From Rhizobium sp. Pop5 (GTDB lineage: Bacteria > Pseudomonadota > Alphaproteobacteria > Rhizobiales > Rhizobiaceae): a stretch of DNA of 64,000 nucleotides. Positions 34,567 through 43,437 of the stretch are shown one piece after another. The stretch is from NCBI RefSeq assembly GCF_024721175.1, contig NZ_CP099399.1, forward strand, positions 3,304,001 through 3,368,000, read 5' to 3'. Numbering within the stretch: position 1 is the stretch's first letter; every line of letters begins with the position of its first letter. A program made the position numbers and the translations under genes. A model generated the notes under the pieces. That model was not told the DNA's origin, made no database searches, and saw only the letters and a list, made by a program, of their open reading frames with translations.

Positions 34567-36420
34567 ATGAAAATCAAGCTTCCGCACGCCAGCCTACTCT
34601 TGTCGGCAGCAGCGCCAGCTGGGGCTGCCGATCCCGCGCTCGGCGATCTGCCGGTCTGGAAGCTGCAGGATCTCTATCCCTCCGCCACGTCAACCGCCTT
34701 CGTCGCCGACATGGAAAAGGCCGGCAAGGCGGCGACCGCCTTTGAAGAAAAGTGGAAGGGCAAACTTGCCGGCGCGGCGACGAAAACGGGCGACGAGGGC
34801 ATCGGCGCGGCGCTGAAGGAATATGAGGCGCTTGATGACCTCATGGGCCGCCTCGGCTCCTTTGCCGGCCTCACCTATTTCTCCGACACCACCAATCCGG
34901 CAAACGGCAAGCTCTATGGCGACGTGCAGGCCAAGATCACTGAATTTTCCGGCCATCTCTTGTTCTTCGCGCTGGAGCTGAACCGTGTCGACGACGCCGT
35001 AATCGACGCCAGCATGGCCAACGACCCCGATGCCGGCCACTACCGCCCCTGGCTCGTCGACCTCCGGAAAGACAAGCCCTACCAGCTCGACGACAGGCTG
35101 GAACAGCTCTTCCTCGAAAAGTCGATGACCTCGGCCGCCGCCTTCAACCGCCTCTTCGACGAAACCATGGCGGAACTCCGCTATGAGATCGATGGCGAAA
35201 AACTGCCGCTCGAAGTGGCGCTGAACATGCTGCAGGAGAAGGATCCCGAGGTGCGCCGCAAGGCCGCCATGGCGCTCGCCGAAACCTTCAAGGCGAATAT
35301 CCGCATCTTCACGCTGATCACCAATACGCTCGCCAAGGACAAGGATATTTCCGACCGCTGGCGCGGCTTCGAAGACATTGCCGACTCCAGGCATCTCGCA
35401 AACCGCGTTGAACGCGAGGTTGTCGATGCCCTGGCTGCCGCCGTTCGCGAAGCCTATCCCCGCCTTTCGCACCGCTATTATAAGATGAAGGCGAAATGGC
35501 TCGGGATGGAGCAGATGAATTTCTGGGACCGCAACGCGCCGCTTCCGGAAACTTCCAGCGCCATTATCTCGTGGCCGGAAGCACGGGAAACGGTGCTTTC
35601 CGCTTACGGCAATTTCGCCCCTGAAATGGCTGAGATCGCCAGGCGCTTCTTCGACGAACAGTGGATCGATGCTCCGGTCCGCCCCGGCAAGGCACCCGGC
35701 GCCTTCGCCCATCCGACGGTTCCCTCGGCTCATCCCTATGTGCTCGTCAATTACATGGGCAAGCCGCGCGACGTGATGACGCTTGCCCATGAGCTCGGCC
35801 ACGGCGTGCACCAGGTTCTCGCCGGCGCGCGGGGCGCGCTGATGTGCCAGACGCCGCTGACGCTTGCCGAAACCGCCTCCGTCTTCGGCGAGATGCTGAC
35901 CTTCCGTGCGCTCCTCGAAAAGACCACCGACAAGCGCGAGCGCAAGGCGATGCTCGCCCAGAAGGTCGAGGACATGATCAATACGGTCGTGCGCCAGATC
36001 GCCTTCTACGAATTCGAGCGCAAACTGCACACCGCCCGCAAGGCTGGTGAACTCACAGCCGACGACATCGGCGAGCTCTGGCTCTCCGTCCAGTCGGAAA
36101 GCCTCGGGCCGGCGATCAACATTTCGGCGGGTTACGAGACCTATTGGGCCTATATCCCGCACTTCATCCACTCGCCCTTCTATGTCTACGCCTATGCCTT
36201 CGGCGATTGCCTGGTGAATTCGCTCTATGCCGTCTATCAGAAGGCCGAGAAGGGCTTCCAGGAGAAGTATTTCGAGCTCTTGAAGGCCGGCGGCACCAAG
36301 CACCACTCCGAGCTCTTGAAGCCTTTCGGCCTCGACGCCACCGATCCGTCGTTCTGGAGCCAGGGCCTGTCGATGATCGAAGGGCTGATCGACGAGTTGG
36401 AAGCTTTGGATAAGGGCTGA
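34567..36420 (+). CDS. pepF: Oligoendopeptidase F (M3 metallopeptidase)
   Basis: 617-residue M3B zinc peptidase that degrades oligopeptides. The zinc site is HELGHGVH (His408, Glu409, His412) with the third ligand in the downstream LAETASVFGEML. N-terminal PepF_N helices contain DLYPSATSTAFVADMEKAGK and the C-terminal catalytic region contains HFIHSPFYVYAYAFGDCLVN. The first 21 residues (MKIKLPHASLLLSAAAPAGA) are hydrophobic and may be a leftover or weak signal sequence; family members are usually cytoplasmic. Confidence 0.93.
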   Translation: MKIKLPHASLLLSAAAPAGAADPALGDLPVWKLQDLYPSATSTAFVADMEKAGKAATAFEEKWKGKLAGAATKTGDEGIGAALKEYEALDDLMGRLGSFAGLTYFSDTTNPANGKLYGDVQAKITEFSGHLLFFALELNRVDDAVIDASMANDPDAGHYRPWLVDLRKDKPYQLDDRLEQLFLEKSMTSAAAFNRLFDETMAELRYEIDGEKLPLEVALNMLQEKDPEVRRKAAMALAETFKANIRIFTLITNTLAKDKDISDRWRGFEDIADSRHLANRVEREVVDALAAAVREAYPRLSHRYYKMKAKWLGMEQMNFWDRNAPLPETSSAIISWPEARETVLSAYGNFAPEMAEIARRFFDEQWIDAPVRPGKAPGAFAHPTVPSAHPYVLVNYMGKPRDVMTLAHELGHGVHQVLAGARGALMCQTPLTLAETASVFGEMLTFRALLEKTTDKRERKAMLAQKVEDMINTVVRQIAFYEFERKLHTARKAGELTADDIGELWLSVQSESLGPAINISAGYETYWAYIPHFIHSPFYVYAYAFGDCLVNSLYAVYQKAEKGFQEKYFELLKAGGTKHHSELLKPFGLDATDPSFWSQGLSMIEGLIDELEALDKG

Positions 36421-36439
36421 GAGAGCGTCCCTTCTGCCG

Positions 36440-36472
36440 GTGGGGGAGAAGGCGCCGGCAGGCGGAGGGGCG
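36440..36472. repeat. Degenerate intergenic GC-rich element
   Basis: The segment GTGGGGGAGAAGG...CCGGCAGGCGGAGGGG in the 106-base pepF-pabB gap resembles a 3'-end element that I remember as frequent between rhizobial genes. TGCCGG at 36435-36440 and CCGGCA at 36455-36460 can pair. It is weakly supported as a repeat because only one copy was noticed in the window. Confidence 0.3.
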
Positions 36473-36526
36473 ACTCGGCAGAACCCGTCCTTCGCCCTCA
36501 GGAGCGGAACAAACCGAAAGCGTCGC

Positions 36527-37684
36527 GTGGCAGACAAACCCTATATTCTCTTCCGCGACGACGCGGCCGGCCAGGTAATGCTGTTCGCTGAGCCGGCTGA
36601 GATCATCATTGCCGGGACGCGCGCCGAATTCTTCGCAGGCCTTGCCCGCATGGAAGAGGCCAAGGCCGAGGGCAAATGGCTTGCGGGCTACATGGCCTAC
36701 GAAGCCGGATATTTCTTCGAGGAAAAACTCGCTCCCTTCGCCTGGGAAAATCGCGAAACGCCACTCCTCTGTTTCGGCGTCTTCAACGCTCCGCAGCCGG
36801 ATACGCACCCGCGCGCCCAGCCGAAACATCGCTTGGAAAACGAGGAATTCCTCACCGCGCCGAAAGCCGCCTGGGATTTCCCCCTATATAAAGAGCGCTT
36901 CGACCGCCTTCACGAGCATCTGCGGCTCGGCGATGCCTATCAGGCGAACCTCACCATGCCGATCGAGGCGCGCTGGGCCGGCGATCCCAGCGCTGCCTTC
37001 TGGTCGCTGATCGAACGCCAGCCGGTCAAATACGGTGCGCTGGTCGATCTCGGTGGCCCGGTCATCCTGTCGCGTTCACCCGAACTCTTCTTCCGCATTG
37101 ACGAAGAGGGCTGGATAGAAACCCATCCGATGAAGGGCACGGCAAAACGCGGCGCCACCCCTGCCGAAGACGCCGAAATCATCGCGGCCATGCGTGCCGA
37201 TATCAAGACGCAAGCCGAAAATCGCATGATCGTCGATCTCCTGCGCAACGACATCTCCCGCATCACCGAGGTCGGCACGCTCGATGTCCCGAAGCTCTTC
37301 GACGTCGAGACTTATCCGACCGTCCACCAGATGGTGAGCCATGTTCAGGCAAGGCTCCGCCCGGGGCTTTCGATCCGCGATATTTTTGCCGCCCTCTTCC
37401 CCTGCGGTTCGATCACCGGCGCGCCGAAGCTGCGGGCAATGGAGATTCTCCACGCTCTCGAGGACGGCCCACGCGATGCCTATTGCGGCGCGATCGGCAT
37501 GATCTCGCCGGGCGGCGCCATGCGTTTTTCCGTCGCCATCCGCACCGTCACGCTTTTTGATGGCGGCAGGGCCGTCTTCAATGTCGGTGGCGGCATCGTC
37601 TTCGATTCCACGGCCGAGGCCGAATATGAGGAATGCCTGCTCAAGGCCCGCTTCGCCGTCGGCGAACAATGGATCGCCCGATGA
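36527..37684 (+). CDS. pabB: Aminodeoxychorismate synthase component I
   Basis: 385-residue chorismate-binding enzyme that, with a glutaminase subunit (PabA or TrpG, not in the window), makes 4-amino-4-deoxychorismate for folate. Motifs: HLRLGDAYQANLTMPIEARW, SRSPELFF, HPMKGTAKRG, ENRMIVDLLRNDISRI, LFPCGSITGAPKLRAMEIL and YCGAIGMISPGG. The KGT/AKRG pattern favours PabB over anthranilate synthase. The start is a GTG at 36527; no ATG fits the domain start. Its stop overlaps pabC by four bases. Confidence 0.92.
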   Translation: MADKPYILFRDDAAGQVMLFAEPAEIIIAGTRAEFFAGLARMEEAKAEGKWLAGYMAYEAGYFFEEKLAPFAWENRETPLLCFGVFNAPQPDTHPRAQPKHRLENEEFLTAPKAAWDFPLYKERFDRLHEHLRLGDAYQANLTMPIEARWAGDPSAAFWSLIERQPVKYGALVDLGGPVILSRSPELFFRIDEEGWIETHPMKGTAKRGATPAEDAEIIAAMRADIKTQAENRMIVDLLRNDISRITEVGTLDVPKLFDVETYPTVHQMVSHVQARLRPGLSIRDIFAALFPCGSITGAPKLRAMEILHALEDGPRDAYCGAIGMISPGGAMRFSVAIRTVTLFDGGRAVFNVGGGIVFDSTAEAEYEECLLKARFAVGEQWIAR

Positions 37685-38310
37685 CCGGTTTTTCGCTGAT
37701 CGAGACGCTGCGCTGGCAGCCCGACGAGGGCTTCATCCGCCTGCGCCTGCATCTCGCCCGGCTGTCACGCTCCGCCCGTCGCCTCGGCTTCCCGCAGCCT
37801 GTCGACGCGGCGGCTAAGCTCGACGAAGCGGTCGTAGAGGCCGCGGGCCCGCGGCGCATCCGCCTGACCTTCGATCCGCAAGGTAAGATTGAGGTGACGA
37901 GCGCCGCCTTCGTGCCGCTGGCCCCGGAGACCGTCTGGACCGTCCGTATCGCCAAGACCCGCCTCGATTCCTCCGACAGGCTGCTGCGCGCTAAGACCAC
38001 ACGGCGTGCCGTCTACGAGACCGCCCGCGCCGAATATGCTCAGGCAGAAGCCGACGAAGTCATCCTCTTGAACGAACGCGGCGAAGTCTGCGAGGGCACC
38101 ATCACCTCCATCTTCCTGGACGACGGGACCGGCATTCTGCGTACGCCGGCCATCTCCTGCGGCCTGCTCGCCGGCGTGCTGCGCACCGAGCTTATTTGTG
38201 CACGCAAGGCCCGCATCGCCCGGCTCACGCTTGCCGATCTCGATGCCGGCACGCTTTACCTCGGCAACTCGCTGCGCGGCCTGATCCGCGCAAACCTCGT
38301 CAGGAACTGA
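37681..38310 (+). CDS. pabC: Aminodeoxychorismate lyase-like PLP enzyme
   Basis: 209-residue class IV aminotransferase-fold protein. The PLP lysine is Lys105 in LLRAKTTRRAVYETA, and DEVILLNERGEVCEGTITSIF followed by TPAISCGLLAGVLRTEL is the family cofactor-binding block. Given coupling to pabB (ATGA overlap), 4-amino-4-deoxychorismate lyase (releasing pyruvate and 4-aminobenzoate) is the best inference; some bacteria have PabB-PabC fusions. It is shorter than the usual 260-290 residues because the N-terminal domain is reduced. Confidence 0.87.
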   Translation: MTGFSLIETLRWQPDEGFIRLRLHLARLSRSARRLGFPQPVDAAAKLDEAVVEAAGPRRIRLTFDPQGKIEVTSAAFVPLAPETVWTVRIAKTRLDSSDRLLRAKTTRRAVYETARAEYAQAEADEVILLNERGEVCEGTITSIFLDDGTGILRTPAISCGLLAGVLRTELICARKARIARLTLADLDAGTLYLGNSLRGLIRANLVRN

Positions 38311-38312
38311 CC

Positions 38313-38597
38313 ATGTTCATTCTCTCCCTCACCTATGTGAAACCCAACGAGGAAGCCGACAAGCACATGGAGCCGCACATGGCCTGGGTGAAGGAAGGCT
38401 ATGCCAAGGGCTGGTTCCTCGCCTCCGGCCGAAAGGTGCCGCGCACCGGCGGCGTGGTGCTTGCGATCGGCGAGCGCGCCGCAATCGAAGCCTTTGTCGC
38501 CGCCGATCCCTTCACCATCCACGGGGTCGCCGAATACGAAATCACCGAGCTTGCCGTGACGACGGCCGTCGAAGGGCTGGAAATCCTGAAGCGCTGA
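38313..38597 (+). CDS. YciI-like protein
   Basis: 94-residue single-domain YciI family protein (ferredoxin-like fold): MFILSLTYVKPNEEADKHME, ASGRKVPRTGGVVLAIGERA and FVAADPFTIHGVAEYEITEL, with the conserved His and Asp-Pro-Phe. Enzymatic role is uncertain (some relatives are dehydrochlorinase-like). It begins two bases after pabC, so it is probably in the same transcript; ATG 38313 is used because the frame upstream lies inside pabC. Confidence 0.87.
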   Translation: MFILSLTYVKPNEEADKHMEPHMAWVKEGYAKGWFLASGRKVPRTGGVVLAIGERAAIEAFVAADPFTIHGVAEYEITELAVTTAVEGLEILKR

Positions 38598-38631
38598 TTT
38601 TTCGGTCAGATAATCTCGCTGCGCCCGATAT

Positions 38632-38660
38632 TTGACCTTTCCCCGTCAACGCTCTTTATT
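38632..38660 (+). promoter_or_regulatory. Sigma-70-like promoter upstream of homospermidine synthase
   Basis: TTGACC (38632-38637) and TTTATT (38655-38660) with a 17-base spacer, about 105 bases before the hss ATG. GTCAA within the spacer (38645-38649) pairs with TTGAC of the -35 box and could be part of an operator. Assigned by eye only. Confidence 0.4.
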
Positions 38661-38765
38661 GTGACGCCGTTTTGTGGTTAGAGCCGGTCACCTCGCAATT
38701 TCTGCGGCAATTTCAAAAGAATTCTTCGGGCTGAACGCCTTCGTCGCCTTCCACAGGAGAAAAGA

Positions 38766-40217
38766 ATGACGGAACAGAACTATCCGGTATATGCCGAAAT
38801 TACCGGTCCGATCGTGATGATCGGCTTTGGCTCCATCGGCCGCGGCACCCTGCCCCTGATCGAGCGCCACTTCAAATTCGACAAGAGCCGGATGGTCGTC
38901 ATCGACCCGCGGGAAGAGCCCTCCGACATGGAGATCCTCAAGAAGCACGGCGTCCGCCACATCAAGGAATATGTTACCAAGGACAATTACAAGGAGCTGC
39001 TGAAGCCGCTGCTGACGGAAGGCGAAGGCCAGGGTTTCTGCGTCAACCTCTCGGTGGACACCTCCTCGCTCGACATCATCAAGCTCTGCCGCAAGCTCGA
39101 CGTTCTCTATATCGATACGGTCGTCGAGCCCTGGCTCGGCTTCTATTTCGACAAGGGCATGAGCAATGCCGACCGCACCAACTATGCGTTGCGCGAAACC
39201 ATGCGCAAGGAAAAGGCGAAGAACCCGGGCGGCGCTACGGCCGTCTCCACCTGCGGCGCCAATCCGGGCATGGTTTCCTGGTTCGTCAAGCAGGCGCTCG
39301 TCAACCTCGCCAACGATATCGGCCTGAAGTTCGACGAACCGGACCAGCACGATCGCGAGGGCTGGGCCAAGCTCATGAAAAAGCTCGGCGTCAAGGGCGT
39401 CCACATCGCCGAACGCGACACCCAGCGCACTAAGCATCCGAAGCCGCTCAACGTCTTCTGGAACACCTGGTCGGTCGAAGGCTTCATCTCCGAAGGCATG
39501 CAGCCTGCCGAACTCGGCTGGGGCACGCATGAAGAGTGGATGCCGAAGAACGCCAAGAAGCACAAGAAGGGCAACAAGGCTGCGATCTATCTGGAGCAGC
39601 CCGGCGCCAACACCCGCGTGCGCACCTGGTGCCCGACCCCCGGTCCGCAATACGGCTTCCTCGTCACCCATAACGAGTCGATTTCGATCGCCGACTATTT
39701 CACGGTCCGCGACAAGGACGGCGAAGTGACCTTCCGCCCGACCTGCCATTATGCCTATCATCCGGCCAACGACGCCGTACTCTCGCTGCACGAGATGTTC
39801 GGCAACGGCGGCACGCCGCAGCCGGTTCATCACGTTCTCGACGAAGACGAACTGGAGGACGGCATCGACGAACTCGGCGTCCTGCTCTACGGCCATGAGA
39901 AGAACGCCTACTGGTATGGTTCGCGCCTGTCGCTGGAAGAAACCCGCCGCATCGCGCCCTACCAGAACGCCACCGGCCTGCAGGTCACGTCAGCCGTTCT
40001 CGCCGGCATGGTCTGGGCGCTGGAACACCCGAAGGCCGGCATCGTCGAAGCCGACGAGATCGACTACAAGCGCTGCCTCGAAGTGCAGATGCCCTATCTC
40101 GGTCCGGTCGAAGGCCATTACACGGACTGGACCCCGCTCGACGGCCGTCCGGGTCTCTTCCCCGAGGATATCGACACCAAGGATCCCTGGCAGTTCAGGA
40201 ACATCCTCGTTCGCTGA
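38766..40217 (+). CDS. hss: Homospermidine synthase
   Basis: 483-residue NAD-dependent enzyme that makes sym-homospermidine from putrescine, a main polyamine of rhizobia. The Rossmann start is IVMIGFGSIGRGTLPLIERH; VVIDPREEPSD binds the adenosine part; the core shows TVVEPWLGFYFDKGMSNADR, STCGANPGMVSWFVKQAL and NVFWNTWSVEGFISEGM. Length and ends match the family. AGGAGA precedes the ATG. A strong terminator follows, so it is a single-gene transcript. Confidence 0.95.
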   Translation: MTEQNYPVYAEITGPIVMIGFGSIGRGTLPLIERHFKFDKSRMVVIDPREEPSDMEILKKHGVRHIKEYVTKDNYKELLKPLLTEGEGQGFCVNLSVDTSSLDIIKLCRKLDVLYIDTVVEPWLGFYFDKGMSNADRTNYALRETMRKEKAKNPGGATAVSTCGANPGMVSWFVKQALVNLANDIGLKFDEPDQHDREGWAKLMKKLGVKGVHIAERDTQRTKHPKPLNVFWNTWSVEGFISEGMQPAELGWGTHEEWMPKNAKKHKKGNKAAIYLEQPGANTRVRTWCPTPGPQYGFLVTHNESISIADYFTVRDKDGEVTFRPTCHYAYHPANDAVLSLHEMFGNGGTPQPVHHVLDEDELEDGIDELGVLLYGHEKNAYWYGSRLSLEETRRIAPYQNATGLQVTSAVLAGMVWALEHPKAGIVEADEIDYKRCLEVQMPYLGPVEGHYTDWTPLDGRPGLFPEDIDTKDPWQFRNILVR

Positions 40218-40240
40218 GACTGCGAATACAACCTTGAAGA

Positions 40241-40265
40241 TGCCCGCCGCAAGGCGGGCATTTTT
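40241..40265 (+). terminator. Rho-independent terminator of hss
   Basis: TGCCCGCC (40241-40248), loop GCAA, GGCGGGCA (40253-40260) followed by TTTTT. Perfect 8-bp stem, 23 bases after the stop codon. Confidence 0.92.
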
Positions 40266-40387
40266 GTAACGCCTGCTGTATAAATGCCGCCTTCAGCCCT
40301 CCAAGGCTTGCCATAGTGCTGGGGCCGCGCCATGTTTTGCCCGAACTTGGCGGCTGTCCGCCGCGCCGATTCGCCGGGAGAAGCCTT

Positions 40388-40759
40388 ATGAAAATCAAAA
40401 CTGGTCTCGTTCTTGTCGGTGCAACCGCAGCCCTTGCCGCCTGCGTTTCATCAGGACCGCGCCCCCTGCCGGTTGCAACTGCGCCCGCTCCCACCGGCGT
40501 CGAAGGCGCCTGGACAGACGCCAACGGCTTAACCTCTACCTTCACAAGCGGGCAATTTGTCACTCGCACAAGCGACGGGACAAATACACAGATGGCATCG
40601 GGTACATACACCACCAGTCCCGATGGCATTATTCAGATAAATCTCTATTCGAATGTCAAAAGGACGACTTCGCTTGTTAACTGCGCTTTGATTGGACCAA
40701 GTCAGCTCAACTGCACCACCGCGACAGGTTCGCAATTCACTCTTTCCCGCCGCGGCTAA
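40388..40759 (+). CDS. Omp10-like outer-membrane lipoprotein
   Basis: 123-residue lipoprotein with signal MKIKTGLVLVGATAALAAC; the lipobox LAAC predicts lipidation of Cys19. The mature part (VEGAWTDANGLTSTFTSGQF, then VNCALIGPSQLNCT) resembles Brucella Omp10 as I remember it, including the two cysteines of NCAL...LNC. Probable location is the outer membrane; function is unknown. The ATG at 40388 follows GGAGAAGCC; the longer frame from 40316 lacks a signal peptide. Confidence 0.85.
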   Translation: MKIKTGLVLVGATAALAACVSSGPRPLPVATAPAPTGVEGAWTDANGLTSTFTSGQFVTRTSDGTNTQMASGTYTTSPDGIIQINLYSNVKRTTSLVNCALIGPSQLNCTTATGSQFTLSRRG

Positions 40760-40780
40760 TGAAGAGACAGGGCGATAGGC

Positions 40781-41116
40781 TTGCGGACTAGCACCATCCA
40801 AGCCTCGGCCGGTTACCTCGTCCTGCTGCTTGCAATACCGCTTGCAACATTGGCGGTCGTCTTGCCGGCCAACGTCTATCGCGCCCAGGGCATCGCCGCT
40901 CCCGACTGCGACGGGCCGCTGCAGGTTTTGATCTTCGCCCTGCCGGCCCTGCTGATCTATGGCGCCGGCGCGTTCCTCGGCCACCGGAGCGGCGGGCGCT
41001 TGCGCCGCGTCATTTCCCTTCTCTGCCTGATCGTCGCGCTCGCCACTCTTCCCAACATTGCGGAAGCCACGCACGAACTCTACCGAAACGCCGTCGACGG
41101 GGAATGCCTGGGTTAG
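40781..41116 (+). CDS. Small hypothetical membrane protein
   Basis: 111 residues with about three hydrophobic helices (YLVLLLAIPLATLAVVL, LQVLIFALPALLIYGAGAFL, VISLLCLIVALATL) and Cys near 43 and 109. I do not recognise a family. It starts with TTG at 40781, preceded by ACAGGGCGATAGG, 21 bases after the Omp10-like gene, so it may be co-transcribed. Coding is supported by codon pattern and membrane topology only. Confidence 0.6.
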   Translation: MRTSTIQASAGYLVLLLAIPLATLAVVLPANVYRAQGIAAPDCDGPLQVLIFALPALLIYGAGAFLGHRSGGRLRRVISLLCLIVALATLPNIAEATHELYRNAVDGECLG

Positions 41117-41219
41117 AGCATGTCGCGCAAAAGTGTGCAGCGGTTTTGCGTTAACGACATGCGTAAAACAAAGACCTAAAGCGTGAAGAGCGAATCTGAA
41201 AGATCGCGACGCGCTTTAG
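41115..41219. repeat. Rhizobial intergenic palindromic repeat
   Basis: Begins at the stop codon of the membrane protein with AGAGCATGTCGCGCAAAAG and ends ACGCGCTTTAG. It is made of two imperfect palindromes: GCATGTCG...CGACATGC (41118-41162) and CTAAAGCG...CGCTTTAG (41176-41219). I recall this block as a high-copy intergenic repeat in Rhizobium and relatives. The RNA could form two hairpins and stabilise or terminate the upstream message. Confidence 0.75.
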
Positions 41220-41391
41220 CCACCCGGCTTTTTTGTCTTCCACCTCTTGGAAAGCATTCCCTTTGGCCCAGCTTTCTCTTGCGGTCATGCACCGTCTGAT
41301 GAAACATCAGCATGCCGGGAACCGCTCCGGTGACCATGGAAGGGATCGGCGAGGATCAGGGGGATCTCTCGCCTCAATCAGGAGAACAGGG

Positions 41392-43314
41392 ATGACGAAG
41401 TCTTTCAGCTTCGGTCTTTTGACCGCGTCCATGCTGACGCTGAGCGCGGGCGCCGCCTTTGCGGATTACGAACTCAATATTCTTCATATCAACGATTTCC
41501 ATTCACGCATCGAATCGATCAACAAGTTCGACTCGACCTGCTCGGCCGAGGAAGAGGGCAAGAAGGAATGCTTCGGGGGTGCCGCCCGCCTGAAGACTGC
41601 GATCGACCAGCGCCGCCAGGCGCTGTCGGGCAAGAACGTCCTTCTCTTGAATGCCGGCGATAATTTCCAAGGCTCGCTCTTCTACACGACCTACAAGGGC
41701 GCGGCCGAAGCGGAACTCCTGAACCTGATGAAGTTCGACGCCATGACCGTCGGCAACCACGAATTCGACGACAGTGAGGACGGGCTTGCGACCTTCCTCG
41801 ATAAGGTGCAATTCCCTGTGGTGACGGCGAACGTCAAGGCCGCGGCCGCCTCCAAGCTCGGCGACCGCATCAAGCCGTCGCTGGTGCTCGATGTCGGCGG
41901 CCAGAAGATCGGCGTCGTCGGCGCCGTCACCAACGACACGCCCGAGCTTTCCTCGCCCGGCCCGAACGTCACGATATCAGACGACGTCCAGAGCATCACA
42001 TCAGCCGTTCAGGACCTGAAAGGCCAGGGCGTCAACAAGATCATCGCGCTGACCCATGTCGGCTATCCCCGTGATCTCGCCCTGATCGCCAAGATCCCCG
42101 ATGTCGATATCGTCGTCGGCGGCCATTCCCATAGCCTGCTCTCGAATACCGACCCCAAAGCCGAGGGTCCTTACCCGACGTTGGTCGACAATCCCGGCGG
42201 CTACAAGGTGCCGGTCGTCCAGGCCGCCTCCTACAGCAAGTATCTCGGGGATCTCGTCGTCAATTTCGACGATAACGGCGTCGTCAAGGACGCCAAGGGC
42301 GATCCGATCCTGATCGATTCGTCCTTTACGCCCGATCCGGCCGTCGTCGCCCGCATTGCCGAACTGGCAAAGCCGATCGATGAACTGCGCAAGAAGGTGA
42401 TCGGCTCCTCCGAAGGCCCGATCGAGGGCGACCGCAAGGTCTGCCGTGTCAAGGAATGCTCAATGGGCAATCTGGTGGCCGATGCCATTCTCGACCGGAC
42501 AAAGAACCAGGGCGTCACCATCGCCGTCCAGAACGGCGGCGGCCTGCGCGCCTCGATTGACGGCGGCGACGTCACCCAGGGCGAAGTCATCACCGTCCTG
42601 CCTTTCCAGAATACGCTCGCCACGTTCGAGGCAACCGGCGCGGATATCGCCAAAGCGCTCGAAAACGGCGTCAGCCAGATCGACCAGGGCGCCGGGCGCT
42701 TCCCGCAGGTCGCCGGACTGAAATTCTCCTTCGACCAGTCAAAGTCCGTCGGCAGCCGCGTCAGCGATATCAAGGTGAAGGAGGGCGACAATTTCGCTCC
42801 GATCGATCCAGCCAAGACCTACAAGGTCGCCACCAATAATTTCATGCGGGCCGGCGGCGACGGTTATTCGATCTTCAAGGATGGCAAGAACGCCTATGAT
42901 TACGGCCCGGACCTTGCCGACGTGACCGCCGAGTATCTGGCTGCCCACTCGCCCTACAAGCCCTATACCGACGGCCGCGTCACCGAAATCGCCGCAGCTG
43001 CCGCGCCGGCGCCCGCGGCCGAACCGGCCGCTCCTGCTCCCGCACCGGCAACACCGGCACCAGCCACCGAGCCTGCGGCACCTGCCCCTGCAGCACCCGC
43101 ACCTGCCGCGGAACCGACGCCGGCTCCGGCAGCCTCCGCACCCGCCGGAACGACGCCATCCACCCATGTCATCGCCGCCGGTGATACTTTCTGGGATCTG
43201 GCGAAAACCTTCTATGGCGACGGTACGCTGTGGCGGAAACTGTCGGATGCCAATGGCAAGCCGAACCCACATCACCTGACGATCGGCAAGGAGATCGAGG
43301 TTCCCGCCAAGTAA
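41392..43314 (+). CDS. 5'-nucleotidase/UshA-type phosphatase with C-terminal LysM
   Basis: 640-residue exported protein. Signal peptide (MTKSFSFGLLTASMLTLSAG, cleaved near AFA). Metallophosphatase domain: NILHINDFHSRIE, NAGDNFQGS, VGNHEFDD, VGGHSHSLL. A 5'-nucleotidase C-terminal substrate domain follows (QNGGGLRASIDGGDVTQGEV, TNNFMRAGGDGYSIF). Then comes an Ala/Pro-rich linker (about 540-590) and a LysM peptidoglycan-binding domain (HVIAAGDTFWDLAKTFYGDG). It probably dephosphorylates nucleotides in the periplasm while held to the wall. The ATG at 41392 follows AGGAGAACAGGG; the frame open from 41233 is rejected. Confidence 0.92.
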   Translation: MTKSFSFGLLTASMLTLSAGAAFADYELNILHINDFHSRIESINKFDSTCSAEEEGKKECFGGAARLKTAIDQRRQALSGKNVLLLNAGDNFQGSLFYTTYKGAAEAELLNLMKFDAMTVGNHEFDDSEDGLATFLDKVQFPVVTANVKAAAASKLGDRIKPSLVLDVGGQKIGVVGAVTNDTPELSSPGPNVTISDDVQSITSAVQDLKGQGVNKIIALTHVGYPRDLALIAKIPDVDIVVGGHSHSLLSNTDPKAEGPYPTLVDNPGGYKVPVVQAASYSKYLGDLVVNFDDNGVVKDAKGDPILIDSSFTPDPAVVARIAELAKPIDELRKKVIGSSEGPIEGDRKVCRVKECSMGNLVADAILDRTKNQGVTIAVQNGGGLRASIDGGDVTQGEVITVLPFQNTLATFEATGADIAKALENGVSQIDQGAGRFPQVAGLKFSFDQSKSVGSRVSDIKVKEGDNFAPIDPAKTYKVATNNFMRAGGDGYSIFKDGKNAYDYGPDLADVTAEYLAAHSPYKPYTDGRVTEIAAAAAPAPAAEPAAPAPAPATPAPATEPAAPAPAAPAPAAEPTPAPAASAPAGTTPSTHVIAAGDTFWDLAKTFYGDGTLWRKLSDANGKPNPHHLTIGKEIEVPAK

Positions 43315-43337
43315 GACGATTTGTCCCGATGCCATCG

Positions 43338-43368
43338 GCCGGTCCGGGGTTTCCCGGGCCGGCTTTTC
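43338..43368 (+). terminator. Rho-independent terminator after the 5'-nucleotidase
   Basis: GCCGG-T-CCGGG and CCCGG-G-CCGGC arms (43338-43348, 43353-43363) with a short loop, followed by TTTTC. It lies 23 bases after the stop codon. Confidence 0.85.
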
Positions 43369-43437
43369 TTTCTATAGGGTGAACCATGATCCCGAGGCTG
43401 CGTATGAGCCGACGGAGCAAAGAGCGTTGGGGCCAGT

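Noticed and set aside
34690..36537. 615-codon minus-strand frame opposite pepF
   Set aside because: Antisense to the well-supported metallopeptidase; no motifs seen.
43003..43160. Ala/Pro-coding tandem repeat as a possible CRISPR or minisatellite
   Set aside because: It is in frame within the 5'-nucleotidase linker, with irregular units and no spacers.
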